Assembly: GCA_035296565.1 (NCBI GenBank)
Contig: DATHAQ010000015.1
Coordinates: 69,262 to 133,261, forward strand
Length of the DNA stretch: 64,000 bases
Direction: 5' to 3'
Source: JACCZR01 sp035296565
GTDB lineage: Bacteria > Actinomycetota > Thermoleophilia > Solirubrobacterales > Thermoleophilaceae
The position numbers were made by a program, and so were the translations under genes. Positions 33,009 through 41,797 of this stretch are shown here, piece by piece. Within the stretch, counting starts at the first letter, position 1. The number at the start of each line of letters is the position of its first letter. The notes under the pieces were generated by a model that saw only the letters and a program-made list of their open reading frames with translations, ran no database searches and was not told where the DNA came from.

Positions 33009-33058
33009 TAGCGCCGGAGCGCAGGCCGGGCGTTGGCCGGCCGAGCACCGCCGCTCGG
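33009..33058 (-). repeat. Dispersed two-hairpin repeat, copy e
   Basis: Plus strand reads TAGCGCCGGAGCGCAGGCC, then GGGCGTTGGCCGGCCGAGC, then ACCGCCGCTCGGC. Stems GGCCGG-N7-CCGGCC and GCCGAGC-N6-GCTCGGC are both perfect. It fills the 66-bp gap between the convergent M28 peptidase and corA genes, the position of a bidirectional terminator. Confidence 0.85.
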
Positions 33059-33063
33059 CACCC

Positions 33064-34035
33064 TCACAGCCAGCCCACCCGGCGGAAGTAGCGGTACAGG
33101 CCGGAGCAGATCAACACCATCACCCCGAGCACGATCGGGTAGCCCAGCTCGGACTTCAGCTCGGGCATGTGCTCGAAGTTCATCCCGTAGATGCCGGCGA
33201 TGGCGGTCGGCACGGCGATGATCGCCACGATCGCCGAGATGCGACGCACGTCGTCGTTCTGCTGCACGGTGACCTGGGCCAGGTTGGCCTGCAGGATGCT
33301 GTTGAGACCGTCGTTGAGGACGTCGAGGCGGTCGGTCACGCGCGCGAGGTGGTCGTTGACGTCCTGGAAGTAGGCCTGGACCTCGGGGTGGATCTGGCCG
33401 ACGCGCCCGCCCGTGAGGCGGTCCATCGGTTCCAGCAGCGGCGTGGTCGCTCGATGGAACTGCTGGGTCTCGCGCTTGAGGCGATAGATGCGCTCCGCCG
33501 GGTTGGTGCGCTCGGAGGAGAAGACCGAGTTCTCCACCTCCTCGATGTCCTCCTCCAGCCCCGCCACGGCGGGGAAGTAGTCGTCGACGACCCGGTCGAC
33601 GATCGCGTGCAACACCGCGCCGGGACCGTGCGCCAGCAGGTCGGGCCGTGATTCGAGGTCCTCGCGCACGCCCTGCAGCGAGCTGCCTTCGCCGTGGCGA
33701 ACGGTGACGATGAAGTCGTGGCCCAGGAAGACGAGGATCTCGCCGAACTGGATCACCTCGTCTGGGTCGATGTAGCGCGCGGTCTTCAGCACGAGGAAGA
33801 CCGTGTCGCCGTAGGTCTCCAGCTTGGGCCGCTGGTGGGCGTTGACCGCGTCCTCGACCGCCAGCTCGTGCAACTCGAACTCTCGCTGCATGGAGTCGAA
33901 TTCTTCCTCGGAGGGCTCGTACAGGCCGATCCACACGAACGAGCCGCGGTCGCGGGCGGCCTGGAGGGCGTCCGCCGGGTCGACGTCGTTGTCGACGCGC
34001 TTGCCGTCCTCGTATATGGCGCAGTCGACGATCAC
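33064..34035 (-). CDS. corA: CorA-family magnesium/divalent cation channel
   Basis: A 323-residue CorA: a large cytoplasmic N-domain (alpha/beta then long helices, including ENSVFSSERTNPAERIYRLKRE), and two C-terminal membrane helices joined by the selectivity loop YGMNFEHMPEL near residue 282, ending in a basic tail (YRYFRRVGWL). Start GTG 34035 overlaps the stop of cca by 4 bp. It is the last gene of the rplM-to-corA run. Confidence 0.93.
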   Translation of the reverse strand: MIVDCAIYEDGKRVDNDVDPADALQAARDRGSFVWIGLYEPSEEEFDSMQREFELHELAVEDAVNAHQRPKLETYGDTVFLVLKTARYIDPDEVIQFGEILVFLGHDFIVTVRHGEGSSLQGVREDLESRPDLLAHGPGAVLHAIVDRVVDDYFPAVAGLEEDIEEVENSVFSSERTNPAERIYRLKRETQQFHRATTPLLEPMDRLTGGRVGQIHPEVQAYFQDVNDHLARVTDRLDVLNDGLNSILQANLAQVTVQQNDDVRRISAIVAIIAVPTAIAGIYGMNFEHMPELKSELGYPIVLGVMVLICSGLYRYFRRVGWL

Positions 34036-35465
34036 TCCCGGGCGGCATCCTCGCGCAGGCGGCGGGCGAGCCGCACCGCGCCTTCGCGGCCCTCGACCTC
34101 GCCGGCGTAGGCCGCCTCCTCGATCCGGCGCACCAGCGCCCCCAGCTCGGGCCCCGGCTCGATGCCCACCTCGCGGGCCAGCTCGTCGCCCGGCAGCAGC
34201 GGGCGCGGGGGGCCCTCTGCGCGCCAGTCCAGCGCCGGCCCCATCAGCTCGCGGGCCAGCTCGAGGTGCGCGCCGATCGCCGGCTCGGCGTTGCGCCCGC
34301 GCGTGGCCATGCGGTCCGCGCAGATGAACAGCGTCACCTCCACCTCCACCGGGTCGACCTCGCGCAGGTAGCGATAGACGTCGCGGCGCGACAGGGGGCG
34401 CCGGTGGACGAGGAAGCCCAGCACGAGGTGGTGGCGGGTCACCGCGCCCAGGAACGACGCAAGCCGGGCGCTTGCGCGCAGCCGCCGGAAGAGGCCGCGG
34501 ATCATCTCGTCGCCGGCCGCGTCGTGGCCGATGAACGTGACCCGCCCGTCGGGTCGCACGCCGCGCGTGGACGGCTTGCCCACGTCGTGCAGCAGGGCGG
34601 CGAAGCGCAGCGCCTGGCCGCGGCTGAGCTCGTCGGCGAGGGGCTCGGCGAGCACCGCCTCGAGCCGCGGGGCCAGGTCGCCGAAGACCGCGGAGAGGTC
34701 GCTTTCGAGCTCCAGCTGGCGGGCCAGCACCTCCAGCGTGTGGTCGTAGACGTCGAGGTGGTGGTAGCGGCTCTGCTCCACGCGGCGCAGCGCCAACAGC
34801 TCGGGCAGCACCTCCCCCAGCACGCCGGTGCGCTCGGCCATGCCGAGCCCGTTGAGCACTCCGTCGGCGCAGACCAGGTGGCGCAGCTCGGCCCAGATGC
34901 GCTCGGGCGCGGCCTCCGTGACGCTCGCGGCGTGGCGGGTCACGGTTTCCTCGCTCGCGGAGTCGGCCCTGAAGCCCAGCTCGGCGGCGAAGCGCGGCAG
35001 GCGCAGCGTCCGCAGGGGGTCACGGCGCAGCGCCTCCTCGCTCACGAGCCGCAAGATCTTCGCCTGGATGTCCGCCCGGCCGCCGAAGGGGTCGAGCAGC
35101 TCGCCGCCCCCCAGCGGGAGCGCCATGGCGTTCAGTGTCAGCTCGCGCTGGGCCAGGTCGGCCTCGATGCTCTCGCCCTGCAGCGGCGTCAGGTCGTAGG
35201 TGACGCCACGGCGACGGTCCAGCACCCGCCAGGCGCCGAAGGCCTCCGAGAGCGCGAAAGCCGGGGCGCCGGCGGCATCCGCCAGGGCGCGTGCCTGGCG
35301 CTCGGCGTCGCCGGCGACGGCCAGGTCGAGGTCGTGGAGATGCCGGCCCAGCAGGGCGTCCCGGATCGTGCCGCCGACGATCCAGGCCTCTACCCCCTCG
35401 CGCTGCAGGACCGCGTGTGCCGCGCGCGCGGCGTCGTGGCCGGTCAGCTGCTCGAGCGCGCTCAC
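34032..35465 (-). CDS. CCA tRNA nucleotidyltransferase (HD-domain form)
   Basis: A 477-residue class II nucleotidyltransferase. WIVGGTIRDALLG near residue 29 and HDLDLAV (Asp45, Asp47) form the catalytic core, RRGVTYDLTPL and QRELTLNAMAL follow, then the RNA-binding helical region with RDPLRTLRLPRFAAELGF. A C-terminal HD domain (HDVGKPSTRG, FIGHDAAGDEM) is appended. It adds or repairs the CCA end of tRNA; poly(A) polymerase activity is the alternative. GTG 35465 overlaps the alr stop by 4 bp. Confidence 0.9.
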   Translation of the reverse strand: MSALEQLTGHDAARAAHAVLQREGVEAWIVGGTIRDALLGRHLHDLDLAVAGDAERQARALADAAGAPAFALSEAFGAWRVLDRRRGVTYDLTPLQGESIEADLAQRELTLNAMALPLGGGELLDPFGGRADIQAKILRLVSEEALRRDPLRTLRLPRFAAELGFRADSASEETVTRHAASVTEAAPERIWAELRHLVCADGVLNGLGMAERTGVLGEVLPELLALRRVEQSRYHHLDVYDHTLEVLARQLELESDLSAVFGDLAPRLEAVLAEPLADELSRGQALRFAALLHDVGKPSTRGVRPDGRVTFIGHDAAGDEMIRGLFRRLRASARLASFLGAVTRHHLVLGFLVHRRPLSRRDVYRYLREVDPVEVEVTLFICADRMATRGRNAEPAIGAHLELARELMGPALDWRAEGPPRPLLPGDELAREVGIEPGPELGALVRRIEEAAYAGEVEGREGAVRLARRLREDAARE

Positions 35466-36595
35466 CGCTCGTAGCGGCGCGGCACGCGGGAACTCAGGCC
35501 GCAGGTCACCTCGTAGTTGATGGTGCCCAGCCGGCGGGCGACCTCTTCGCACAGGATGCGCTCGCTGCCCTGGCCGCCGATGAGCACCGCCCGCTCGCCG
35601 ACCTCGGCCTCGCCGCCGGGACCGAGGTCCACGGTCACGTTGTCCATGCTCACCGTTCCCACGAGCGGCAGCCGGCGCCCGCCGATCAGCACGTCGGCGT
35701 TGTTGGACAGGCCCCGCCGCCAGCCGTCGCCGTAGCCGATCGGCAGGGTCGCCACCCAGGTCGCCTCGGGCGTGTGCCAGGTCTGGCCGTAGCCCGCGCC
35801 CGCCCCGGGCTCGAAGCGCTCCACCCGCCCCACGTAGGAGCCCAGCGAGAGCGCGGGCTCGAGCCCGTGGTCGGCGGGGTCGGAGTTGAACGGGTCCAGC
35901 CCGTAGACCGCGATGCCGCAGCGCGCCATGTCGAAATGCGACGCTGAGTCGCGCAGCGTGGCGGCGCTGTTGGCGGCGTGCACGACGGCCTGCGGCTGGT
36001 CGGGCTTCACCCGCTCGACGAAGGCCGTGAAGCGCTCGAGCTGGCGCGGGAAGTGCTCGTCGCCGGGCTCGTCGGCGGTGGCGAAGTGCGTCATCAGCCC
36101 GGACAGCTCCAGCAGGTCGTCGGCGGACACGGCATCGATCACCCGCAGCGCCTCGTCGGTGTCGCGGGTGCCCAGGCGACCCATTCCCGTGTCGAGCTTC
36201 ACGTGCACGCGCGCGTAGCGCCCCTCGGCCCAGCCAGCCAGCCGGCGGGCGAAGCCCTCGCGCCAGGCCACCACGTCGGCCTCGGCCTGCAGCGCGAGCT
36301 GGGCCTCCTCGGGTGTCAGGGCACCCATGACCAGCACGCGAGTCTCTATGCCCTCCTCGCGCAGCTGCATCGCCTCGCGCGCCGTGGCCACCGCAAGCCA
36401 CGCGGCACCGCCCTCGATCGCGGCCCAGGCGCAGGGGACCGCCCCGTGGCCGTAGCCGTCGGCCTTCACCACCGCGCAGAGCTCCGCCCCGCCGGTGAGG
36501 GCGGTCTTCAGGCGCCCGCAGTTGCGGGTGACGGCGCTGAGGTCCACGCGCGCCAGCGCGCGCTCGACCGGCTGCGTCGCGGGCTCCGAGGCCAT
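35462..36595 (-). CDS. alr: Alanine racemase
   Basis: A 377-residue PLP enzyme that makes D-alanine for peptidoglycan. LCAVVKADGYGHG holds the PLP lysine (Lys44), VHVKLDTGMGRLG the barrel strand, and GYGDGWRRGLSNNADVLIGGRRLPLVGTVSMDNVTVDLG the C-terminal domain with the catalytic Tyr region (AGAGYGQTW). Full length. It is coupled to cca downstream and lies 10 bp after nnr. Confidence 0.95.
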   Translation of the reverse strand: MASEPATQPVERALARVDLSAVTRNCGRLKTALTGGAELCAVVKADGYGHGAVPCAWAAIEGGAAWLAVATAREAMQLREEGIETRVLVMGALTPEEAQLALQAEADVVAWREGFARRLAGWAEGRYARVHVKLDTGMGRLGTRDTDEALRVIDAVSADDLLELSGLMTHFATADEPGDEHFPRQLERFTAFVERVKPDQPQAVVHAANSAATLRDSASHFDMARCGIAVYGLDPFNSDPADHGLEPALSLGSYVGRVERFEPGAGAGYGQTWHTPEATWVATLPIGYGDGWRRGLSNNADVLIGGRRLPLVGTVSMDNVTVDLGPGGEAEVGERAVLIGGQGSERILCEEVARRLGTINYEVTCGLSSRVPRRYER

Positions 36596-36605
36596 CCGAG
36601 CGACG

Positions 36606-38123
36606 TTATTGCACCGAGCGGAAGCCCCGAGGCAGCGCCTCGATCACGTCGCCGGCGATCACGTGGTCGGCCCCGAGCCGCTCAGCGGCCGCGCGTCCGG
36701 CGAGCACGTGGGCCAGGCAGCCCAGCGCGGCGGCCTCGAACGCGTCCAAGCCCTTGGCCAGGAGCGAGCCGATCACGCCGGAGAGCACGTCGCCGGTGCC
36801 GGCCGTCGCCAACGCGGGACTGCCGCCCGGGCTCACCGCCACCTGACGGCCGGGGGCTGCTATCAGCGTGTCGTCGCCCTTCAGCAGCACGACGGCGTCG
36901 CTGCGCTCGGCTGCCTCGCGCACGCAGGCGAGGCGGTGGGCGCCCACCTCTTCGCGCTCTCGCTCCAGCAGTCGGCCGAGCTCTCCCTCGTGTGGGGTCA
37001 GCACGGTCGGGGCGTCGCGGCCGGCCAACGTGTCCAGGGCGCCCGCGTGGGCGTTCAGGCCGTCTGCGTCCAGCAGCAGCGGCGCGTCGACCCCGCGGCC
37101 GACCTCCCGCGCGAACTCGACCGCGCCCTCGGCGCGTCCGAGCCCTGGGCCCAGCACCACGCATCCCGCTCGCTCGGCCATCTCCTCGACCTGCTCGGCG
37201 CCCTCGGGCGTGTGGCCGCCGTCGCGGTCCGGAAGGCCGCGGCTCATGCCCTCGAGCAGGCGCAGGTCGATCACCGGCTGGGCGGGCCTGGGCACCGCCA
37301 CCTGCACGTAGCCGGCCCCCGCTCGCTGCGCGCTCAGCGCGGCCATCGTGGGCGCGCCGGTGAGCCCCTCGGAGCCTCCCACGACCATCACCACGCCCGA
37401 GGCGAACTTGCTGCCCTCGCGGCCGCGGCGGGGATACAGATCCAGCACTCGCTCGGAGATCAGCCCGGCCGCCTCGCCGCTCGGCGCCCCGCGCGGGATG
37501 CCGATCTCGACCACCTCGACCTCGCCGGCTCGCCCGGCGCCGGGGTTGACGTGCAGGCCGAGCTTCGGACCGTGGAAGGTCCCGGTGGCCGTGGCCCGCA
37601 CCGCCTCGGCCTCGACCTCCCCCGTCGAGGCGTTGACCCCCGAGGGCCCGTCGCAGGCGATCACCGGCGCGGCCTGGCCGTTGATGGCCGCGATGGCCCC
37701 CGCGATCGGCTCGCGGGGCGAGCCCTCGAAGCCGGTGCCGAGCATGGCGTCCACCACGGCGCCCGAGCCCGCGAGGGCCTCGGCCGTGAACTCGCGCGGC
37801 CCCTCCCCCGGCAGCCGCTCGAGGTTGACGGCCACGTCGCCCCGCGCCTCGCCGAGGTCGGCCACCGCCAGCACGTCGACCTCGCGGCCCTCCTCGCGCA
37901 GCAGGCGCGCCACCACTAGCCCGTCGCCGCCGTTGTTGCCCTTGCCGACCACGACCCGTACGGGCCCGTCGGCGGCGCGGGCGGCGACCAGCCGCGCCAG
38001 GCCCGCCCCGGCGCGCTCCATCAGGTCGAGCGACGGGACCTCGCGCTCCTCGATCGCGTAGGCGTCGGCGGCGCGCATCTCGCCGGCCTCGAAGAGCGGG
38101 TCGAGCCAGTCCGGGAGGGTCAC
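36606..38123 (-). CDS. nnr: Bifunctional NAD(P)H-hydrate repair enzyme
   Basis: A 505-residue fusion: YjeF N-domain epimerase (residues ~1-210; VVVGKGNNGGDGLVVARLL, VDAMLGTGF, IACDGPSGVNASTGE) and ribokinase-like ADP/ATP-dependent dehydratase (residues ~225-505; GSEGLTGAPTMAALSAQRAGAGYVQVAVP, LDADGLNAHAG, TPHEGELGRLL, ALATAGTGDVLSGVIGSLLAKG). It repairs damaged NAD(P)HX. GTG 38123 overlaps the acpS stop by 4 bp, the common nnr-acpS linkage. Confidence 0.95.
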   Translation of the reverse strand: MTLPDWLDPLFEAGEMRAADAYAIEEREVPSLDLMERAGAGLARLVAARAADGPVRVVVGKGNNGGDGLVVARLLREEGREVDVLAVADLGEARGDVAVNLERLPGEGPREFTAEALAGSGAVVDAMLGTGFEGSPREPIAGAIAAINGQAAPVIACDGPSGVNASTGEVEAEAVRATATGTFHGPKLGLHVNPGAGRAGEVEVVEIGIPRGAPSGEAAGLISERVLDLYPRRGREGSKFASGVVMVVGGSEGLTGAPTMAALSAQRAGAGYVQVAVPRPAQPVIDLRLLEGMSRGLPDRDGGHTPEGAEQVEEMAERAGCVVLGPGLGRAEGAVEFAREVGRGVDAPLLLDADGLNAHAGALDTLAGRDAPTVLTPHEGELGRLLEREREEVGAHRLACVREAAERSDAVVLLKGDDTLIAAPGRQVAVSPGGSPALATAGTGDVLSGVIGSLLAKGLDAFEAAALGCLAHVLAGRAAAERLGADHVIAGDVIEALPRGFRSVQ

Positions 38124-38473
38124 AGCGCGACGGCCACGGCCGCTGCGGTGGTCTCGGTGTGGGTGAGAGAGATTCGGGGCTGCACGCCCAGCGCCTCAGC
38201 CCGGCGCGCCGCCGCTCCGCTCAGACGCGCGCTGGGCGCGCCCTCGCCGGCCACGACCTCAACGTCGCGAAAGCTCCAGCCGCGCAGCCCCAGGGCCTTG
38301 GCCACCGCCTCCTTCGCACAGAAGCGGGCGGCCAGATGCTGGCCGGGGCGGGCCCGCTCAGCGGCGTAGCCCCGCTCGGCTTCGGTGAACAGCCGCTCCG
38401 CCAGGCGCGGCCGGCGCTCCAGCGAGCGCTCCAGGCGGGCGATGTCGAGAAGGTCGAGTCCGACGCCGCCCAA
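38120..38473 (-). CDS. acpS: Holo-[acyl-carrier-protein] synthase
   Basis: A 117-residue 4'-phosphopantetheinyl transferase. GVGLDLLDIARLERSL gives the first metal Asp, FTEAERGYAAER and HLAARFCAKEAVAKALGL the Glu/Lys active site, and ISLTHTETTAAAVAVAL the end. TTG 38473 is the start that retains the first motif. Coupled with nnr downstream; glmS lies 62 bp upstream. Confidence 0.93.
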   Translation of the reverse strand: MGGVGLDLLDIARLERSLERRPRLAERLFTEAERGYAAERARPGQHLAARFCAKEAVAKALGLRGWSFRDVEVVAGEGAPSARLSGAAARRAEALGVQPRISLTHTETTAAAVAVAL

Positions 38474-38535
38474 AGCGCGCTACCCGACGGGTCGGCCGAC
38501 TGACCGGGCCGCGGAGGCCGACATACGCGGCTCGG

Positions 38536-40395
38536 TCATTCGACCGTGACCGTCTTCGCCAGGTTGCGTGGCTGGTCGATGTTCAGCCCGCGCGCCCGCG
38601 CCACGTAGTAGGAGAGCAGCTGCAGCGGCACGACGGCCAGCAGCGGCTGCAGGAGCCAGTCGGTCCGGGGCACGTAGACGACCTCCTCGGAGTTCTCCGC
38701 CACCTGGTGGGAGCCCTCGGTGGCCACCGCGATCACGTGCGCCCCGCGGGCCTGCACCTCGGCCATATTGGACAGCATCTTGTCCAGCATCGGCAGGTCA
38801 GTCGCCACGCATACCACCGGCGTGCGGTCGTCGAGCAGCGCGATCGGACCGTGCTTCATCTCCCCAGCCGCGTACGCGTCGCTGGGCACGTAGGAGATCT
38901 CCTTCATCTTCAGCGCGCCCTCGAGAGCGATCGGCAGCCCGATGTGGCGGCCCAGGTAGAAGAAGAAGCCCGCGTCGCGGAAGCGCTCGCCGATGTCGGC
39001 CAGGTGGTCGGCCTGCGTGTCCAGGATGTGCCCGATGTGGCGGGGCATCGCCCGCAGGTCGGACCCCAGCCCAGCCATGACGTCGGCGGGGAGGCTGCCG
39101 CGCACCTCGGCGAGCTTGAGGCCGAGCAGGTACATCGCCGCGGTCTGGGCAACGAAGGTCTTGGTGGCCGCCACGCCGATCTCGAGTCCCGCCCGGGTGA
39201 ACAGCACCCCGTCGGAGTCGCGCGTGGCCTGGCTGCCCATGACGTTGGTGATGGCGATCACGCGCGCCCCGTTGTCGCGGGCCAGGCGCATCGCAGCGAG
39301 CGTGTCGGCCGTCTCGCCCGACTGGGTGATCCCCACCACCAGGTCGCGCTCGTTGAACAGCGGCTTGCGGTAGCGGAACTCCGAGGCGATGTCGACGCCC
39401 ACCGGTACTCCCGACCACTCCTCGACCGCGTAGCGGGCGACCACGCCCGCGTGGTACGAGGTGCCGCACGCGACCACGAGCACGCGGCGGAAGCTGCGCA
39501 GCTCGTCGTCGGAGATGCCCAGGTCGGTGAGGTCCAGCGTGCCGTCGGGGCGCAGCCGGTCGCCCACGGTCTCGGCGATCGCCTCGGGCTGCTCGTGGAT
39601 CTCCTTGAGCATGAAGGTCTCGAAGCCGCCCTTCTCGGCAGCGGCTTGGTCCCACTCGACCTCCTCTATCTCGCGCTCGACCTCCTCCCCGTGCGCATTG
39701 AAGATCCGCACCTCGTCGGGCGTCATGGCGACGATCTCGTCGTCCTGGATGAACTGCACCCGGCGGGTCTCGGACAGGAACGCCGGGACGGCGGAGCCGA
39801 AGAAGTTCTCGCCGTCGCCGCGGCCGACCACCAACGGGGTCTCCTTGCGAGCGCCGACCAACAGATCGGGCTCCTCGGAGCTGGCCGCGACGAACGAGTA
39901 GTGGCCACGCAGCTCGGCGTAGGCCCTCTGGACGGCCGTGAGCAGGCCCTCGTCAAGATACGAGGCGATCAGGTGCGCGACGACCTCGGTGTCGGTCTCC
40001 GAGCTGAACACAGAGCCCTCGTTCTCCAACCGGCGGCGCAGCTCGCTCCAGTTCTCCACGATCCCGTTCATCACGATGTGGACCCGGCCCGAGGGGTCGT
40101 CGTGGGGGTGGGCGTTGTCGTGGGTGACGCGGCCGTGGGTGGCCCAGCGGGTGTGGGCGATGCCGGTGGTGGCGGGAATGGTCAACGTCGCGGTGCCGCC
40201 GTCGCGGTCGTCGGCGGCCGCCACGGCCTCCTGCAGGAAGGACAGCTTGCCCACGGCGTGGACTGACTCGATTCCGGCCCTGCCGACCAGGGAAAGGCCC
40301 GCCGAGTCGTAGCCGCGGTACTCGAGGTGGCTCAGCCCGTCCAGCAGCAGCCCACGGCAGGAGCGCGAGCCGGTGTATCCGACGATGCCGCACAT
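38536..40395 (-). CDS. glmS: Glutamine-fructose-6-phosphate aminotransferase (isomerizing)
   Basis: A 619-residue enzyme making glucosamine-6-P, the first step of amino-sugar supply. The Ntn glutaminase domain starts MCGIVGYTGSR with the nucleophile Cys2, and contains HTRWATHG and NGIVENW. Two SIS domains follow (VACGTSYHAGVVARY, ITQSGETADTLAAM), ending DQPRNLAKTVTVE. It precedes acpS and lies 7 bp after glmM, so the two consecutive amino-sugar enzymes are co-expressed. No glmS ribozyme precedes it. Confidence 0.97.
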   Translation of the reverse strand: MCGIVGYTGSRSCRGLLLDGLSHLEYRGYDSAGLSLVGRAGIESVHAVGKLSFLQEAVAAADDRDGGTATLTIPATTGIAHTRWATHGRVTHDNAHPHDDPSGRVHIVMNGIVENWSELRRRLENEGSVFSSETDTEVVAHLIASYLDEGLLTAVQRAYAELRGHYSFVAASSEEPDLLVGARKETPLVVGRGDGENFFGSAVPAFLSETRRVQFIQDDEIVAMTPDEVRIFNAHGEEVEREIEEVEWDQAAAEKGGFETFMLKEIHEQPEAIAETVGDRLRPDGTLDLTDLGISDDELRSFRRVLVVACGTSYHAGVVARYAVEEWSGVPVGVDIASEFRYRKPLFNERDLVVGITQSGETADTLAAMRLARDNGARVIAITNVMGSQATRDSDGVLFTRAGLEIGVAATKTFVAQTAAMYLLGLKLAEVRGSLPADVMAGLGSDLRAMPRHIGHILDTQADHLADIGERFRDAGFFFYLGRHIGLPIALEGALKMKEISYVPSDAYAAGEMKHGPIALLDDRTPVVCVATDLPMLDKMLSNMAEVQARGAHVIAVATEGSHQVAENSEEVVYVPRTDWLLQPLLAVVPLQLLSYYVARARGLNIDQPRNLAKTVTVE

Positions 40396-40402
40396 AAGGG
40401 GT

Positions 40403-41734
40403 TCAGGCTAGCTCTTGCACCACGAGGTCCACCAGGCGCTTCGCCACGGCCTCGCACTCCTCCTGCCCGGGGGCCTCGACCATCACGCGGACCAGCGGCT
40501 CGGTCCCCGAAGGGCGCACCAGCACCCGGCCGCGGCCCTCCAGAGCGGCGTTCTCACGCTGCACGGCCTCCCAGACCGTCGCGGCGCCCTCGATCGCATC
40601 GCGATCGGCAACCGTCACGTTGACGAGGGTCTGGGGGAGCTTCTCCATCGCCTGGCGGCGGGCCAGGTCACCGCCGTTCAGGGCCTCGAGGGACAGCAGC
40701 GCCGCGGCCAACCCGTCCCCAGAGGGGACGAAGCCCGTCTCGATGATGTGGCCCGACTGCTCCCCGCCGAGCCCCCACCCGCGCCGCAGCAGCTCGGCCA
40801 GCACGTGGCGGTCGCCCACCGGGGTGGTGGCGACGTGCACCCCGGCGCGCTCCATGGCCTGGTGGAAGCCGTAGTTGGTCATCACCGTCACGGCGACGCC
40901 CTCGCCGGGCAGGCGTCCCGCGCCGCGCAGGTGCAGCGCCGCCAGGGCCAGCAGCTCATCCCCGTCGACCACCGTCCCCTCGCGGTCGACCGCCAGCACC
41001 CGGTCGCCGTCCCCGTCGAAGGCGAAGCCCAGGTCGAAGTCCCCCTCGGCCACTTGCGGCGCCAGCGCGTCGATGTGGGTCGAGCCGCAGCCGTCGTTGA
41101 TGTTGCGCCCGTCGGGCTCGGCCCCGATGGTCTCTGCGTGGGCGCCGAGGCGGCGGAAGATCTCGGGGGCCGCCCGGTAGGTGGCCCCGTGGGCGCAGTC
41201 CAGCAGCACGCGCACGTCCGACAGGTCCAGGGCGCTGAAGCGCAGCTCGAGCTCGCGCAGGTAGTCCCCGGTGGCTCCGTGCAGCTCGCGCACTCGCCCT
41301 ATCGGCACCGCCGCGGCGTGCTCGCCGGCGGCCACGTGCTCCTCGATGCGCCGCTCGTCCTCGTCGGGGAGCTTGGTTCCCCCTGGCCCGAAGAACTTGA
41401 TGCCGTTGTCGCGGTAGGGGTTGTGTGAGGCCGAGACGACAACCGCCAGGTCGAACTCGTAGCGGCGAAGCAAGAGCGCGGCCCCCGGGGTGGGCAGCAC
41501 ACCGCCCAGCAGGGCATGGCCCCCGCCCGCCGCCACCCCGGCGGCCAGCGAGGCCTCGAGCATCTCGCCGGACTCGCGGGTGTCGCGGACGATCAGGACC
41601 TGCGGGGCGCTCGCCGCCGACACGGCCGTCGCCGCGCGGCCGAGCGCGACCGCCAGCTCGGCGGTCAGCAACTCACCGGCCACGCCCCGCACCCCGTCGG
41701 TGCCGAAGAGCCGCTTGGGGCCCGGTTCCGCCAT
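40403..41734 (-). CDS. glmM: Phosphoglucosamine mutase
   Basis: A 443-residue hexosephosphate mutase converting glucosamine-6-P to glucosamine-1-P. RLFGTDGVRGVAGELLT opens the protein; the phosphoserine loop is VVVSASHNPYRDNGIKFF (Ser103 by the E. coli pattern); the metal loop is FAFDGDGDRVLAVD; and the phosphate-binding end is VLVRPSGTEPLVRVMVE. ATG 41734 is chosen; the frame upstream enters repeat f, which ends 16 bp before the ATG and so lies in its leader. Confidence 0.96.
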   Translation of the reverse strand: MAEPGPKRLFGTDGVRGVAGELLTAELAVALGRAATAVSAASAPQVLIVRDTRESGEMLEASLAAGVAAGGGHALLGGVLPTPGAALLLRRYEFDLAVVVSASHNPYRDNGIKFFGPGGTKLPDEDERRIEEHVAAGEHAAAVPIGRVRELHGATGDYLRELELRFSALDLSDVRVLLDCAHGATYRAAPEIFRRLGAHAETIGAEPDGRNINDGCGSTHIDALAPQVAEGDFDLGFAFDGDGDRVLAVDREGTVVDGDELLALAALHLRGAGRLPGEGVAVTVMTNYGFHQAMERAGVHVATTPVGDRHVLAELLRRGWGLGGEQSGHIIETGFVPSGDGLAAALLSLEALNGGDLARRQAMEKLPQTLVNVTVADRDAIEGAATVWEAVQRENAALEGRGRVLVRPSGTEPLVRVMVEAPGQEECEAVAKRLVDLVVQELA

Positions 41735-41749
41735 GGAGGGGTTACCGAC

Positions 41750-41790
41750 GGAGCGCAGGCCGGAGGTTGGCCGGCCGAGCACCGCCCGGT
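41750..41790 (-). repeat. Dispersed two-hairpin repeat, copy f
   Basis: Plus strand GGAGCGCAGGCCGGAGGTT then GGCCGGCCGAGCACCGCCCGG. The GGCCGG/CCGGCC hairpin is preserved; the second stem is shortened. It lies in the 63-bp gap between rpsI and glmM on the same strand and could separate ribosomal-protein and amino-sugar transcription. Confidence 0.78.
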
Positions 41791-41797
41791 CGTCCGG

